From the NCBI RefSeq assembly GCF_006443095.1, contig NZ_VFWZ01000002.1:186001-250000 (forward strand): DNA of 64,000 nucleotides, read 5' to 3'. Numbering within the stretch: the stretch's first letter is position 1; each line of letters opens with the position of its first letter. Below, piece after piece: positions 26,756 through 35,414 of the stretch. The notes beneath the pieces are model-generated. The model saw nothing but the letters and a program-made list of their open reading frames with translations, ran no database searches and was not told where the DNA came from. The translations under genes and the position numbers were made by a program. This DNA is from Aquimarina algicola. GTDB lineage: Bacteria > Bacteroidota > Bacteroidia > Flavobacteriales > Flavobacteriaceae.

Positions 26756-27940
26756 ATGAAACTAGCTATTGTAACTGCTTATCCCCCTAGTAAAGTGACT
26801 CTTAATGAATATGCATATCATTTGGTCAAATCGTTTAGGCAGCACAGTAACGTTTCAGAAGTTATATTACTCACAGATGTAACAGAAGATCAAGCTAATC
26901 TTAATTTTTCTGAGCAAGGAGTACATGTAACTGTAAAAAAATGTTGGACTTTTAATAGCTATGCTAATATATTTTCGGTGATAAAAGCCATTAAGCAAAC
27001 CCAACCTGATGCTATCTTATTCAACCTTCAATTCATGAAGTTTGGAGACAAAAAAATAGCTGCAGCGCTCGGATTATTATTACCAAAACGTTGTGTACGG
27101 CTCAAGATACCAACAATCGTTCTTTTACATAATATTATGGAGCAGGTAGATCTTAATAGTGCAGGATTTACAAAAAGTAAACTTTTGCAACGTATCTATA
27201 CGTCAATTGGTACTACCTTAACAAAGTTTATTCTTAATGCAGATATCGTTGCAGTAACCATTAGCAAATATGTAGATATTTTACAAGAAAAATATCACGC
27301 CAATAATATTGCTTTGATTCCTCATGGAACTTTTGAGTTACCAAAAGAACCCACATATCAAATCCCAAAAGGAGCATTAAAAATTATGACCTTTGGTAAG
27401 TTTGGGACCTATAAGAAAGTAGAAATCTTGATTGAAGCTGTAGAAAAAATAAGAGCCCGAAGAACAGTAGATCTTGAGATTGTAATTGCAGGGACTGATA
27501 ATCCAAATGTAATAGGCTATCTCGATACGGTACAACAACAATATAGCCACGTACCGGGACTGGTATTTACCGGTTATGTAGAAGAAGCAGATGTTCCTAT
27601 AATTTTTGAAGAAAGCGCGATGGTTGTCTTTCCTTATACTTCTACTACAGGAAGCTCGGGTGTATTACACCAGGCAGGTAGTTATGGCAAAGCAGTTGTA
27701 ATGCCGGATATAGGCGACTTAAGTCTTTTGGTACAAGAAGAAGGATACAAAGGAGAGTTTTTTGATCCTACCAGTATCGATAGTCTGGCAGATGCAATAG
27801 AAAAGATTGTTATTGATCCAGAATACAGGCAAGAACTAGGAAAAACAAACTATAAAGCCGCTACAGCATATCCTATTAGTAGAATTGCAGATATCTATGT
27901 CTCTAATTTTAACTCGATAAAAGAACGAAAAAACAAATGA
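26756..27940 (+). CDS. Family 4 glycosyltransferase (GT-B fold)
   Basis: A 394-residue GT-B enzyme. The N-terminal Rossmann half begins MKLAIVTAYPPSK; the C-terminal half has the GT4 signature region (MTFGKFGTYKKVEILIEAVEKI, VFTGYVEEADVPIIFEESAMVVFPYTSTTGSSGVLHQAGSYGKAVVM), including the glutamate pair-like EES and the donor-binding TGSSG loop. GT4 enzymes transfer a sugar from a nucleotide donor with retention, usually in polysaccharide or lipid-glycan synthesis at the cytoplasmic face of the inner membrane. It lies just downstream of the flippase. A strong terminator at 28027 ends the unit. Confidence 0.9.
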   Translation: MKLAIVTAYPPSKVTLNEYAYHLVKSFRQHSNVSEVILLTDVTEDQANLNFSEQGVHVTVKKCWTFNSYANIFSVIKAIKQTQPDAILFNLQFMKFGDKKIAAALGLLLPKRCVRLKIPTIVLLHNIMEQVDLNSAGFTKSKLLQRIYTSIGTTLTKFILNADIVAVTISKYVDILQEKYHANNIALIPHGTFELPKEPTYQIPKGALKIMTFGKFGTYKKVEILIEAVEKIRARRTVDLEIVIAGTDNPNVIGYLDTVQQQYSHVPGLVFTGYVEEADVPIIFEESAMVVFPYTSTTGSSGVLHQAGSYGKAVVMPDIGDLSLLVQEEGYKGEFFDPTSIDSLADAIEKIVIDPEYRQELGKTNYKAATAYPISRIADIYVSNFNSIKERKNK

Positions 27941-28026
27941 TAATTACAACGGTAATTGTCTACATAAAAATATACGAAATTACCCCAAAAACTATGGATT
28001 TTTAAGTGAGCACATTGTCAATTTTT

Positions 28027-28058
28027 AAAACACCTATATAACCTTATATAGGTGTTTT
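28027..28058. terminator. Strong intrinsic terminator after the GT4 gene
   Basis: AAAACACCTATATA and TATATAGGTGTTTT form a perfect 14-bp stem with a 4-nt loop. T-rich on one arm and A-rich on the other, it works in either direction. It closes the surface-glycan region; the remainder of 27941-28200 shows a TACCTTTG -7 box at 28135-28142 for the next gene. Confidence 0.9.
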
Positions 28059-28200
28059 AAGCGTTGATATACTTCTATACCTATTTCTTTTTCAAAAAGT
28101 GGTCGACATATATCATGTACTTACAAACAGTCTTTACCTTTGCACTTCTCTCTTCAAATAGGATTTATTACTTTTAGACTTCATAAATTAGATCAAGAGA

Positions 28201-28797
28201 ATGTATGAGGTTGCTAAATACAAAGATTTTATCACATCAATATTTCACCAATACTATCCGGTTCATCAAAATGTGATCGCCTCTATATGCGATATAGCAA
28301 AGGTTCAGGTATTAGATAAAGGAGAACTCTTGCTTCCTATCGGAAAAGTATCTAATCATATACACATTCTCTATCAAGGTGCCATTGTTTCTTATTACCT
28401 TAACAGTGAAGGAAACATATACCATAAAAATATTTTTTTGGAAGGCAATCTTGTAGTATCAACGGTATCTGCACTCACAAATACTCCGTCTCATTTTGCA
28501 CTCGAAGTTATAGAAAAAGCAACTGTTATCTCTTTTAGCTATAAAAAATATCGACAATTGATGGATGAAAACATAGACTTAAAAAACTTTTACATTGCAT
28601 ACCTCGAAAAAAACTGGGTCATCAATAAAGAAAAGAGAGAAATAGAAATTGTACTGAATCATGCAAAAGAGCGATATCTGGATTTTATAACAGCACATCC
28701 TAATATCGAAAATCGTGTCCCTTTGCATTATATCGCTTCACATTTGGGTATCACCCCTACTCAATTAAGTAGAATTCGCAAAAAAATAGAATCCTGA
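28201..28797 (+). CDS. Crp/Fnr-family transcription regulator
   Basis: A 198-residue regulator with an N-terminal cyclic-nucleotide-binding-type beta barrel (about 25-125; LLPIGKVSNHIHILYQGAIVSYYLNSEGN, then FLEGNLVVSTVSAL) and a C-terminal winged helix (about 150-195; LHYIASHLGITPTQLSRIRKKI). There is no Cys cluster, so it is not an iron-sulfur FNR. Short Crp-like proteins of this shape are abundant in Bacteroidota and often regulate the adjacent transport or detoxification gene. The next gene is a YdcZ-type transporter starting 58 bp later on the same strand, a likely target. Effector unknown. Confidence 0.9.
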   Translation: MYEVAKYKDFITSIFHQYYPVHQNVIASICDIAKVQVLDKGELLLPIGKVSNHIHILYQGAIVSYYLNSEGNIYHKNIFLEGNLVVSTVSALTNTPSHFALEVIEKATVISFSYKKYRQLMDENIDLKNFYIAYLEKNWVINKEKREIEIVLNHAKERYLDFITAHPNIENRVPLHYIASHLGITPTQLSRIRKKIES

Positions 28798-28843
28798 TTC
28801 ATATCCATCAACATATGTAAAGAGAACATAAAATATATAGATT

Positions 28844-28851
28844 CATCTTTG
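28844..28851 (+). promoter_or_regulatory. -7 box very close to the start codon
   Basis: CATCTTTG ends only 4 bp before the ATG of the transporter gene at 28856. With transcription normally starting about 7 bp after such a box, the message would have no leader or nearly none. Confidence 0.4.
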
Positions 28852-28855
28852 CAGT

Positions 28856-29302
28856 ATGAAATTAATACTATATATACTGGCATTCATGGGAGGGGTATTT
28901 CTAGCTATTCAAGCAGGTTTCAACACGCAATTAAGCACATTGGCCAAGCATCCTGTTTTTGCTGTAATAGCTACATCAATTACTAGCGCAGTAGTAGGAG
29001 TTGTATTCTTATTTTGTTTCCAAAAAGAAACCTTTCAACTTCTTAAAACGCAAAACGCACCTTGGTATTTGTGGTGCATTGGTGGTATTTTTAGTATGGC
29101 TGGTATCTCATTATATTTTTATACCATCCCAAAATTAGGAATATCCAAAATGATAACTCTAGGTCTTTGCGGACAGCTTATTTTTTCGATCATAGCAGGA
29201 AAATACGGTTGGTTACACTTACCGGTAGAACCGATAACTACAAAACGGTTACTAGGTGCTTTTATAATGATTATCGGAATCATCTTAATTAATACAAAAT
29301 GA
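28856..29302 (+). CDS. DMT-family transporter, YdcZ type
   Basis: A 148-residue inner-membrane protein with five hydrophobic helices and the YdcZ/DMT pattern (GGVFLAIQAGFNTQLSTLAKHP near the start, GISKMITLGLCGQLIFSIIAGKYGW in the middle, LLGAFIMIIGIILI at the end). These half-size drug/metabolite-transporter proteins act as dimers and are usually exporters, substrate unknown. It follows a Crp-like regulator and its last codon overlaps the start of the acetyltransferase gene by 4 bp, so export and acetylation may act on the same compound. That link is inferred. Confidence 0.88.
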   Translation: MKLILYILAFMGGVFLAIQAGFNTQLSTLAKHPVFAVIATSITSAVVGVVFLFCFQKETFQLLKTQNAPWYLWCIGGIFSMAGISLYFYTIPKLGISKMITLGLCGQLIFSIIAGKYGWLHLPVEPITTKRLLGAFIMIIGIILINTK

Positions 29303-30021
29303 ACACTATACAATTAAATATCAAAAATCTGACCCATTTGTGGGCAACAGCAGGACAATCATTTCAAAATTATATTGAAGCTCAACCCATTTATATTTCA
29401 AAAATAGATGGCTCTCAATGGCCCAACCGAATCTGGACAAATGCGCTTCTGTCTGAAGAAAGTATTGAGAAGATCATCTCTAAAATGCAGACTCATGATG
29501 GGCTTACCTTTTCTTATTTTAATACTACATCAACTCAACATCCATTACTTACTGGCAATAGTTTTATGCTTAAATCTTTGCAGTATGGTATGAGTATGGA
29601 ACTTACTGATAAGTTTGAAACTCAAAAGTCGATTACACTCAAAAAGGTAACCAACAAAACTGATTCAGTATTATGGAGCAAGGCATTTTATAATGCTTTC
29701 AATTACCATATAAGTCCTGAAGTTGTATTAAAAACAATACATGTAGTACCTTATTTTATAGCTTTTTATAAAAATGAGTGTATAGGTACAGTTATTTTGC
29801 ATGTTACCAACAATGTGCTAGGCATACATAGTCTTGGTATTATCCCAGAACAACGAAAACAAGGGTTCGCTTTAGAAATCATGCATCACGCTATCAACAA
29901 CGCAATTAATCATAATCTCTCTATAGTAATCTTACAAGCATCACAGATGGCAAAAGACATGTATCAAAAAATAGGGTTTTCAATTGATTTTTTAATGGAA
30001 AATTATCAATTAAAACAATAA
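29299..30021 (+). CDS. GNAT-family N-acetyltransferase
   Basis: A 240-residue protein with a C-terminal GNAT domain (about 115-238). The acetyl-CoA-binding motif A is visible in LGIHSLGIIPEQRKQGFALEIMHHAI (Q/RxxGxA form), followed by the final IVILQASQMAKDMYQKIGFSIDF, which is motif B with the usual YxKxGF. The first about 110 residues are a separate alpha/beta region, perhaps a second degenerate GNAT fold. It is translationally coupled (ATGA) to the transporter upstream. Substrate unknown; a small amine is the usual case. Confidence 0.88.
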   Translation: MNTIQLNIKNLTHLWATAGQSFQNYIEAQPIYISKIDGSQWPNRIWTNALLSEESIEKIISKMQTHDGLTFSYFNTTSTQHPLLTGNSFMLKSLQYGMSMELTDKFETQKSITLKKVTNKTDSVLWSKAFYNAFNYHISPEVVLKTIHVVPYFIAFYKNECIGTVILHVTNNVLGIHSLGIIPEQRKQGFALEIMHHAINNAINHNLSIVILQASQMAKDMYQKIGFSIDFLMENYQLKQ

Positions 30022-30045
30022 ATTTGTTGATATAACAACAACATA

Positions 30046-30687
30046 GTGAGACACTTTACCATATTTTTTCTGATTTTTATCTTGTACTCTTGTCATCACG
30101 AGCAAAAAACGAATCCCAGCATCGTATCCGCTCATCAAATCAATGACGTAAATAAGAAACCGGTGCAAATCTCTTTATTAGATTCTGTCACTACATTATT
30201 TAAACAAAATCCAGAATTTATCGCCAAAGGATTTGATTTTCCTGTGGGTAAACCTAATGCAAAGGGATATTATAATGCTCAAAAGTTTGGAAAAAACTAT
30301 CATTTGGGAGATGATTGGAATGCTGTAACGGGGGGCAACTCTGATCTAGGAGATCCTATATATAGCATTGCAAGCGGTTATGTACATTTTGCAGAAAACA
30401 TTGGTGGTGGCTGGGGTAATGTGATTCGCGTTTGGCATAAAACTCATGATAATAAAGTTATAGAATCACTGTATGCACATTGCGACACTATTATGGTCTC
30501 TTCGGGGCAGTTTATAGACAAAGGTCAGCAGATTGCTACAATAGGTAATGCTGATGGTATATATTTGGCACATTTACACTTTGAAATACGGGATGATATT
30601 ACCCTTCCTGTAGGACAAGGATACTCAGAAAATATTGACGGATATACAGATCCTACAGCTTTTATAAAAGCAAATAGAAAGCCATAG
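30046..30687 (+). CDS. M23-family metallopeptidase lipoprotein
   Basis: A 213-residue lipoprotein (MRHFTIFFLIFILYSC, lipid-anchored Cys at about 16) with an M23/LytM domain. Zinc ligands are visible in YHLGDDWNA (HxxxD) and in HLHFEIR, with the catalytic-side His in LYAHC. Such enzymes cut peptide cross-links in peptidoglycan; the acidic second ligand and both His are present, so it should be active. It starts at GTG, the only available codon in the frame after the preceding stop, 24 bp after the acetyltransferase gene. It is unlike its neighbours functionally and may only share a transcript. A terminator follows at 30782. Confidence 0.9.
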   Translation: MRHFTIFFLIFILYSCHHEQKTNPSIVSAHQINDVNKKPVQISLLDSVTTLFKQNPEFIAKGFDFPVGKPNAKGYYNAQKFGKNYHLGDDWNAVTGGNSDLGDPIYSIASGYVHFAENIGGGWGNVIRVWHKTHDNKVIESLYAHCDTIMVSSGQFIDKGQQIATIGNADGIYLAHLHFEIRDDITLPVGQGYSENIDGYTDPTAFIKANRKP

Positions 30688-30781
30688 AATTATATCTACA
30701 AATTTGATTGAAGCATTATTTGAAAATCAAATAACTTAAAAAATTATACACATTACGTTTGACGACAAAATACATCAAAAA

Positions 30782-30814
30782 AAAAGAGGCAATACATATG
30801 TAATTGCCTCTTTT
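30782..30814. terminator. Bidirectional terminator between convergent genes
   Basis: AAAAGAGGCAAT and ATTGCCTCTTTT form a perfect 12-bp stem with a 9-nt loop between the ends of the M23 gene (30687) and the lipoprotein gene (30833), with A- and T-runs on both sides. Confidence 0.9.
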
Positions 30815-30832
30815 CACCACGAACTCTACAGA

Positions 30833-31870
30833 TTACCAAACACGACTGTTTCCACTCTCGTCATTAAAATTTTGAAGCTCATTCCAAATAAAATCTAATG
30901 TTTCTTGATAGTTATCTCTAACTATACTATGCACAGTTTCCGGAATCTCAAAATCTGATGGCGGCTGTGTACCATACATCGCCGAGTAGGTAATCAAACC
31001 TGCTAGAAAATAAATCGTTGGTCTGCCATGCGGGGCATCATCTTCATATAAGTCCAAAATCGGAATTTGTTCTAATGCCGTATCTGTTAGCAATTTACTT
31101 ATGATTGGTCCTACCGGAATCATTTTAACATTAGGTTGATCAATACGTATTGCATCATGATAATCCAACCACCAATTATGAAAATCTCCTAATATGTTGG
31201 TATTATAAGCGGCAAACGCTTCTTCCGTAGGAGGGAATGAATTCATAAAACCAGCCATATCAGGCCAGTTTTCATAAATATAAACTGTTATGCCTTCTTC
31301 CTGTTCTGTAACCCAATCAATAATCGTATTGGTAGCTTGTATAGGTGTTACGTTTTCAGGATTTTCTCCATCATAAGGTATATTAGCAGGTTGATATTGG
31401 ATAAAATTAGCTGCAGTTAATAATATAGTATTAAAATCGGCTTCAGAAAAAGGCTCTACTTCAGAGTTCCAAACCCCCGACGCAATATCAAATCCCCATT
31501 GAGCAGTTGGCGGAAGATTATCATGTTGTGGTAAAAAACCATATTGACCATCTACAGCATAGCTATGCCCGGCAGATTGGGACAAAGCATGCATCCAATG
31601 TGGAACCGTTGTCTCATCACTTGGAGTAGGAATAAGCGGTGGAGTATGTACAATAAGACTATGTCCAAATATGAATGTTTTTACGTCTGTACGTTGTGTT
31701 ATTTCTCGTGTAGGAGCATCTGGGTTCTCTCCGGATTCCTCTTCTGTAGTACCTCCAGAATTTTGATCCATTTCAGCATCGGTAGTATCCAAATTATCTT
31801 CGTTACTACTACAACTTACAAGTAGTAAACAAAAAAACGTGTAAATAAACAGAGAATATTTTTTCATCAA
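30833..31870 (-). CDS. Large lipoprotein, possibly SGNH-hydrolase-like
   Basis: A 345-residue lipoprotein: signal with LLLVSC (Cys about 20), then an acidic low-complexity linker (about 22-55, rich in D, E, N and T), then a globular domain. An FGHSL block near the start of the domain and a DDAPHGRP..YFLAGLITYSAMYG block near its end resemble the nucleophile and Asp-x-x-His blocks of SGNH/GDSL hydrolases. A Ser at FGHSL and His in APHG would then be catalytic. The call is tentative because blocks II and III are not obvious. It would act at the outer membrane or surface on esterified glycans or lipids. No operon partner. Confidence 0.7.
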   Translation of the reverse strand: MMKKYSLFIYTFFCLLLVSCSSNEDNLDTTDAEMDQNSGGTTEEESGENPDAPTREITQRTDVKTFIFGHSLIVHTPPLIPTPSDETTVPHWMHALSQSAGHSYAVDGQYGFLPQHDNLPPTAQWGFDIASGVWNSEVEPFSEADFNTILLTAANFIQYQPANIPYDGENPENVTPIQATNTIIDWVTEQEEGITVYIYENWPDMAGFMNSFPPTEEAFAAYNTNILGDFHNWWLDYHDAIRIDQPNVKMIPVGPIISKLLTDTALEQIPILDLYEDDAPHGRPTIYFLAGLITYSAMYGTQPPSDFEIPETVHSIVRDNYQETLDFIWNELQNFNDESGNSRVW

Positions 31871-32135
31871 AAGTATTTTTTATTAGCTAACTATACAGCT
31901 TGATAAAATGAATACTCTAATTCTTTGAAAAATCTATTTGTATTATTCTTTAGGGGCCGACAGGTAACTACATTCAGATACCAAATCTACTTTTATATTC
32001 TTATTCTACATTTACTATTTGTAGTAGAATCGTAATACTACCCTTAATTTTTATTGGCATGTATTAATCTACCATATCACAAAATACCATACGATTTCAA
32101 ATAATATAAAAATTAGGATTGTCTATATATTTTAT

Positions 32136-32741
32136 CTAATAATTATCAAAAACAGAACACCATTCTTCATGATAATCTCCTGCCCATTTTTTTATATTTT
32201 CAAAATACCATTCAGAGGCTCGAGGGGCAAGACAAAAACCGTTTTCATCATCAACTATTGCTTCTTCTTCAAATCCGGTCAAAGCATGATGCAATGCCGA
32301 ACTGCATAATAAAAACTGGGCTATATTATCCGCAATTATTTCGCCATATTCCCAGCTACCAGCACCATGCATTAATTTCTGGATTTTCATTTTGCCTGAA
32401 TTCAAATCGATTATAACAGGATCTGCGCCTTCGTCTGCAAGCATAAAATAATGTTCTGGCCATCCATCAATTGCTTTTTGTTCAATAGGGTTATAATTGT
32501 ACCCTTCTTGTAATTTTTTTAAGTTATTAATACCATACAATCTCATCGGATTTCCGACAGTATCAAAATAGAAATCGCTTTGAAGAGCATGATATTGGAT
32601 ATATTCATTTAACTCCTCAGGTAATTTTTGATTAAATTCTTTCTCTAATCTTTCAACATCCTGAAGGTTATTTTTTGGCTTAGATAAAGGGTCAATAGCT
32701 AAAAATTCAGAAATTAATGCTAATGCTTGTTGGATTTTCAT
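32136..32741 (-). CDS. SUKH-superfamily (SMI1/KNR4-like) protein
   Basis: A 201-residue cytoplasmic protein. The opening (LSKPKNNLQDVERLEKEFNQKLPEELNEYIQYH) and following FDTVGNPMRLYGINNLKKLQEGY, then YFMLADEGADPVIIDLNSG, fit the SMI1/KNR4 fold, in which an N-terminal helix pair leads into a beta sheet. SUKH proteins are mostly immunity proteins of contact-dependent polymorphic toxins. No toxin gene is next to it, so this may be an orphan immunity gene. The open frame starts at a TTG (32747), but the ATG at 32741 is the better start. It lies just downstream of a repeat-rich spacer (32959-33178). The gap 31871-32135 holds nothing recognisable. Confidence 0.75.
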   Translation of the reverse strand: MKIQQALALISEFLAIDPLSKPKNNLQDVERLEKEFNQKLPEELNEYIQYHALQSDFYFDTVGNPMRLYGINNLKKLQEGYNYNPIEQKAIDGWPEHYFMLADEGADPVIIDLNSGKMKIQKLMHGAGSWEYGEIIADNIAQFLLCSSALHHALTGFEEEAIVDDENGFCLAPRASEWYFENIKKWAGDYHEEWCSVFDNY

Positions 32742-32958
32742 GTACAATAGTTTAATGATTCATAAACAATACTCAATATGTTCAAAATAATAAAGGTAAT
32801 CGTTTTTTATGATCTGGTCGGTCTTAAAGGTTTTGTTGTAGATCTTACAGGTAATTAGTAATTCAATAAACGTTTCAGATTCAAAAAGGATTATTTTTAG
32901 CTTATCGTTAAGTGTTTTTGGTGAATCAAATTTGTTTTGAGTTTCAGTTTTGAATAGT

Positions 32959-33178
32959 AAAGGTTCAATCGCGAACCTTTTACATTCGCCGTTGAATCTC
33001 AAAGGTTCAATTTTGAATGTTTTTTGTTAAAGTTTTAAGCTTTGACATTCATCGGAGAGTATTTTTTGTTAAAATTTTAACCTATTACATTCAAATTTGA
33101 ATATCAAAGGTTAAAAATTTAACGTATTAGGTTCTCCCAAGAATGTTTTTGGTTCTTGGTTGAATGTTTGAGGTATCC
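32959..33178. repeat. Cluster of short palindromes with internal direct repeats
   Basis: This 220-bp stretch is built from short inverted repeats: AAAGGTTC/GAACCTTT (32959-32980), GTTAAAATTTTAAC (33068-33081), ATTCAAATTTGAAT (33089-33102) and others. Longer direct repeats run through it: a unit starting TTACATTC and continuing with GAAT-TCAAAGGTT occurs near 32980 and near 33086, and TTTTTTGTTAAA occurs near 33020 and 33063. The units are irregular and there are no constant-length spacers, so it is not CRISPR. It lies in a gene-free region (32742-33230) with otherwise no coding signal. Confidence 0.6.
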
Positions 33179-33230
33179 CTTCCTAAAATTACTTGTTATA
33201 TAAGGCTTAGTATATCTTTATTTTCGACAA

Positions 33231-33857
33231 CTACCATTCATCATATTCATCAATTTTGTAGTAAAAGTTATTTTTAATATGACTGATGTAGATAGAAGTT
33301 TTTATAGGTACAGTACTAAAAATAATACTGTGTTTATATATTGAATAAGGAGGTATTTCATAAAGTTCGTTTGCATCGTTAGAAACCATATTATAATCTG
33401 ATTGATCCGCCTTAAATTCTATTATGGTGTCTTTTTCGGTTATTTTACAATTCCCGGGATAAGCTATAAACCTTAGATTAAAAGAGTCTTTTTGAATTGT
33501 GATCATGCTGTCGATTAATTCGCTTGGCGTACTTTCGCGTTCATTATGTAAGACTTCTTCTAAAATTTGTTGATCATCCTTTACAATTTGAGTGTTTATT
33601 CTTTTCCAATTATTCACCATCATCAGGGCAGCTTTCTTATAATTGGTTATATTTTTTATTTCTGAAGAAATAGGTTCTAAATCATCTCCGTAACCATCGT
33701 CTTTAAAATTTCTATTGTAGATATCCATTAGTAAAAATCCGAGAGGTTGTAATAGAAATAAAGATGGTATTATAAGGATCCATATAAACTTATATTTTTT
33801 CTCAAAAACTAAGATGATCAGAATAATGATAATTAAGATTATTAAAAAAGTACTCAT
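33231..33857 (-). CDS. Hypothetical membrane-anchored protein
   Basis: A 208-residue protein with two closely spaced hydrophobic helices at the start (about 3-20 and 24-45) and a soluble C-terminal part of about 160 residues. The soluble part has a helical first half (LEPISSEIKNITNYKKAALMMVNNW) and a beta-rich second half (DSFNLRFIAYPGNCKI, SIIFSTVPIKTSIYISHI). No family is recognised. It is one of several unlinked small minus-strand genes in this stretch. It probably sits in the inner membrane with its bulk on one side. Confidence 0.65.
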   Translation of the reverse strand: MSTFLIILIIIILIILVFEKKYKFIWILIIPSLFLLQPLGFLLMDIYNRNFKDDGYGDDLEPISSEIKNITNYKKAALMMVNNWKRINTQIVKDDQQILEEVLHNERESTPSELIDSMITIQKDSFNLRFIAYPGNCKITEKDTIIEFKADQSDYNMVSNDANELYEIPPYSIYKHSIIFSTVPIKTSIYISHIKNNFYYKIDEYDEW

Positions 33858-34022
33858 TATCTTTTAGGTATATGACTTGAATATAAATTTATTGTACAAC
33901 AACTGTTCTTTTTGAAATTTATAAAATAACATTAGTAGCAAGATATATATCACTGCTGGTTATGAGTAAATTAGTGATTTGTTCTATTGAACTTGTTTAA
34001 ACGAGTTCATTGCAAATTGTTT

Positions 34023-34982
34023 TTACTTCCAAAATTCCCACCAACGTTTTTTATTTTTTTCATTAGACATCTCTGAATTGTCGGTCTTTTCAACTTCTGT
34101 ACTATTAGAAGTTTTTGGAGCAATTAGTTCTCCATTATGAAGAAATTTGAAATTTACCTTACTATTGGCTAATGTTTGAGAAAGTACCTGTAGCATTTCA
34201 TTCTTTTCAATTTGACTAATGTATGAATGACATTTATCTACTAATTTAGTATCCAGATTGATATTATCATTCAACTTAAATGTAATTTGACCTCCAAAAG
34301 ATTTTTTTTGCATGATCATTAATAACACTTGTTGAAAGGATATATTTACATCTTCTGTTAGCCTATCTATACTATTGCTATTAAGTTCTATGCTATAATT
34401 TTGGTTTTTATCTTCTGAAAAAGAAAAACTATCAGAATCATTTGTTTTTGGTATTTTTTCTCCACCAATAGCTACGATTTCTCCATTTTGCACCATAAAT
34501 ACCTTATCTGAAATTTTATCTTGCTGTGGATTGTCGAAGTATTGCTTAACAATTACAGGCAGTTTTAAACGCATTGGCGAGTTAGCATCTATCGCAATAA
34601 GTAATCCTTTAAAGGGAATTCCAACCATTAAGCTTTGGCTGTTTAATTCTGAAGCGATTTTCATCATAAAATCTTTATCTAGGATTTTTTCACTTGCATA
34701 TTCATTTCCTTCTGCAAATAAAATTTTTGTCCCTTCTGCATCAGTAATTTGATAATGAACATCAATGGATTTAAGATTTGAGAGTGCCTCTTCTTTGAGC
34801 TTTGGAAATTTTAAATTAAAATCATTTTCGTCTGTAGCAGATTCATACATTACCATTCTTCCTCTATCTTTTCCATAGGCTACGATTGGAGAAATCTCAC
34901 TTTCAAATAAATATTCTTTGAATAGCAGTTTTTCGTCTTTTTTATAATCCGAAGTTTTTAATATTGGTAATAGTTTGTCCAT
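34023..34982 (-). CDS. Cytoplasmic protein, DUF1444-like
   Basis: A 319-residue soluble protein. The order ALSNLKSIDVHYQIT..., FAEGNEYASEKILDKDFMMKIASEL, then SLMVGIPFKGLLIAID resembles Bacillus YtpQ (DUF1444: LRSL, DGYDASRIL, LAISVPHQDVLILAD), so a distant relation is likely but unproven. The final 60 residues are charged and low-complexity, ending in KKRWWEFWK, an aromatic-basic tail. Function of DUF1444 is unknown. It stands between other small hypothetical genes, with a 72-bp gap to the next upstream gene at 35055. Confidence 0.65.
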   Translation of the reverse strand: MDKLLPILKTSDYKKDEKLLFKEYLFESEISPIVAYGKDRGRMVMYESATDENDFNLKFPKLKEEALSNLKSIDVHYQITDAEGTKILFAEGNEYASEKILDKDFMMKIASELNSQSLMVGIPFKGLLIAIDANSPMRLKLPVIVKQYFDNPQQDKISDKVFMVQNGEIVAIGGEKIPKTNDSDSFSFSEDKNQNYSIELNSNSIDRLTEDVNISFQQVLLMIMQKKSFGGQITFKLNDNINLDTKLVDKCHSYISQIEKNEMLQVLSQTLANSKVNFKFLHNGELIAPKTSNSTEVEKTDNSEMSNEKNKKRWWEFWK

Positions 34983-35054
34983 TCATTTTTATGTTTAGAA
35001 AGAAGTTAAGTTTTTAATTCTATTTTTTGCTATTTGTTATTGCATAGCGTTTCA

Positions 35055-35315
35055 TTATTTTTCTTTTCGAATATTCAACTCTGTCTTTATTTTTTTCATG
35101 TTATTAAATTGCATCGGAAGAATGGCACTACAAGAAATGGCAACAGCAATTAAGGCTATAAAAGTTGATTTATTTTCTTTGGTCAATAGCCCATAAATAG
35201 TAACCGCAAATAACAGAATCAAAACCCCAATCAATGCTCCTATGATCGTTTTAAGGCGCTTTAATTCAGACTCCAACTTTTCGGTTGTTTTGTTTTTCAA
35301 ATCTATACTCTTCAT
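35055..35315 (-). CDS. Small two-helix membrane protein
   Basis: An 86-residue protein: an amphipathic charged helix (1-24, KTTEKLESELKRLKT), then two transmembrane helices (about 25-45 and 52-68) and a basic tail (MKKIKTELNIRKEK). The shape, with both termini cytoplasmic, is common among Bacteroidota hypothetical proteins. It might work with the neighbouring 34023 gene, 72 bp downstream on the same strand. No function can be assigned. Confidence 0.65.
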   Translation of the reverse strand: MKSIDLKNKTTEKLESELKRLKTIIGALIGVLILLFAVTIYGLLTKENKSTFIALIAVAISCSAILPMQFNNMKKIKTELNIRKEK

Positions 35316-35414
35316 TTTAGCTTATTTTTTTGTCTGTTGTTAATTTACCGATATAATATATTTACATCCTAACAAGCGCTGCGATTTCATAGACTAGCAT
35401 GATGTATTTTTGTA

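Noticed and set aside
32760..33002. 80-codon open frame upstream of the SUKH gene on the minus strand
   Set aside because: It can only start at a TTG, contains no ATG, and its first part runs through the palindromic repeat cluster. No coding pattern is visible.
32959..33178. CRISPR array
   Set aside because: Repeats are unequal in length and sequence, there are no constant spacers, and no cas gene is in the window.
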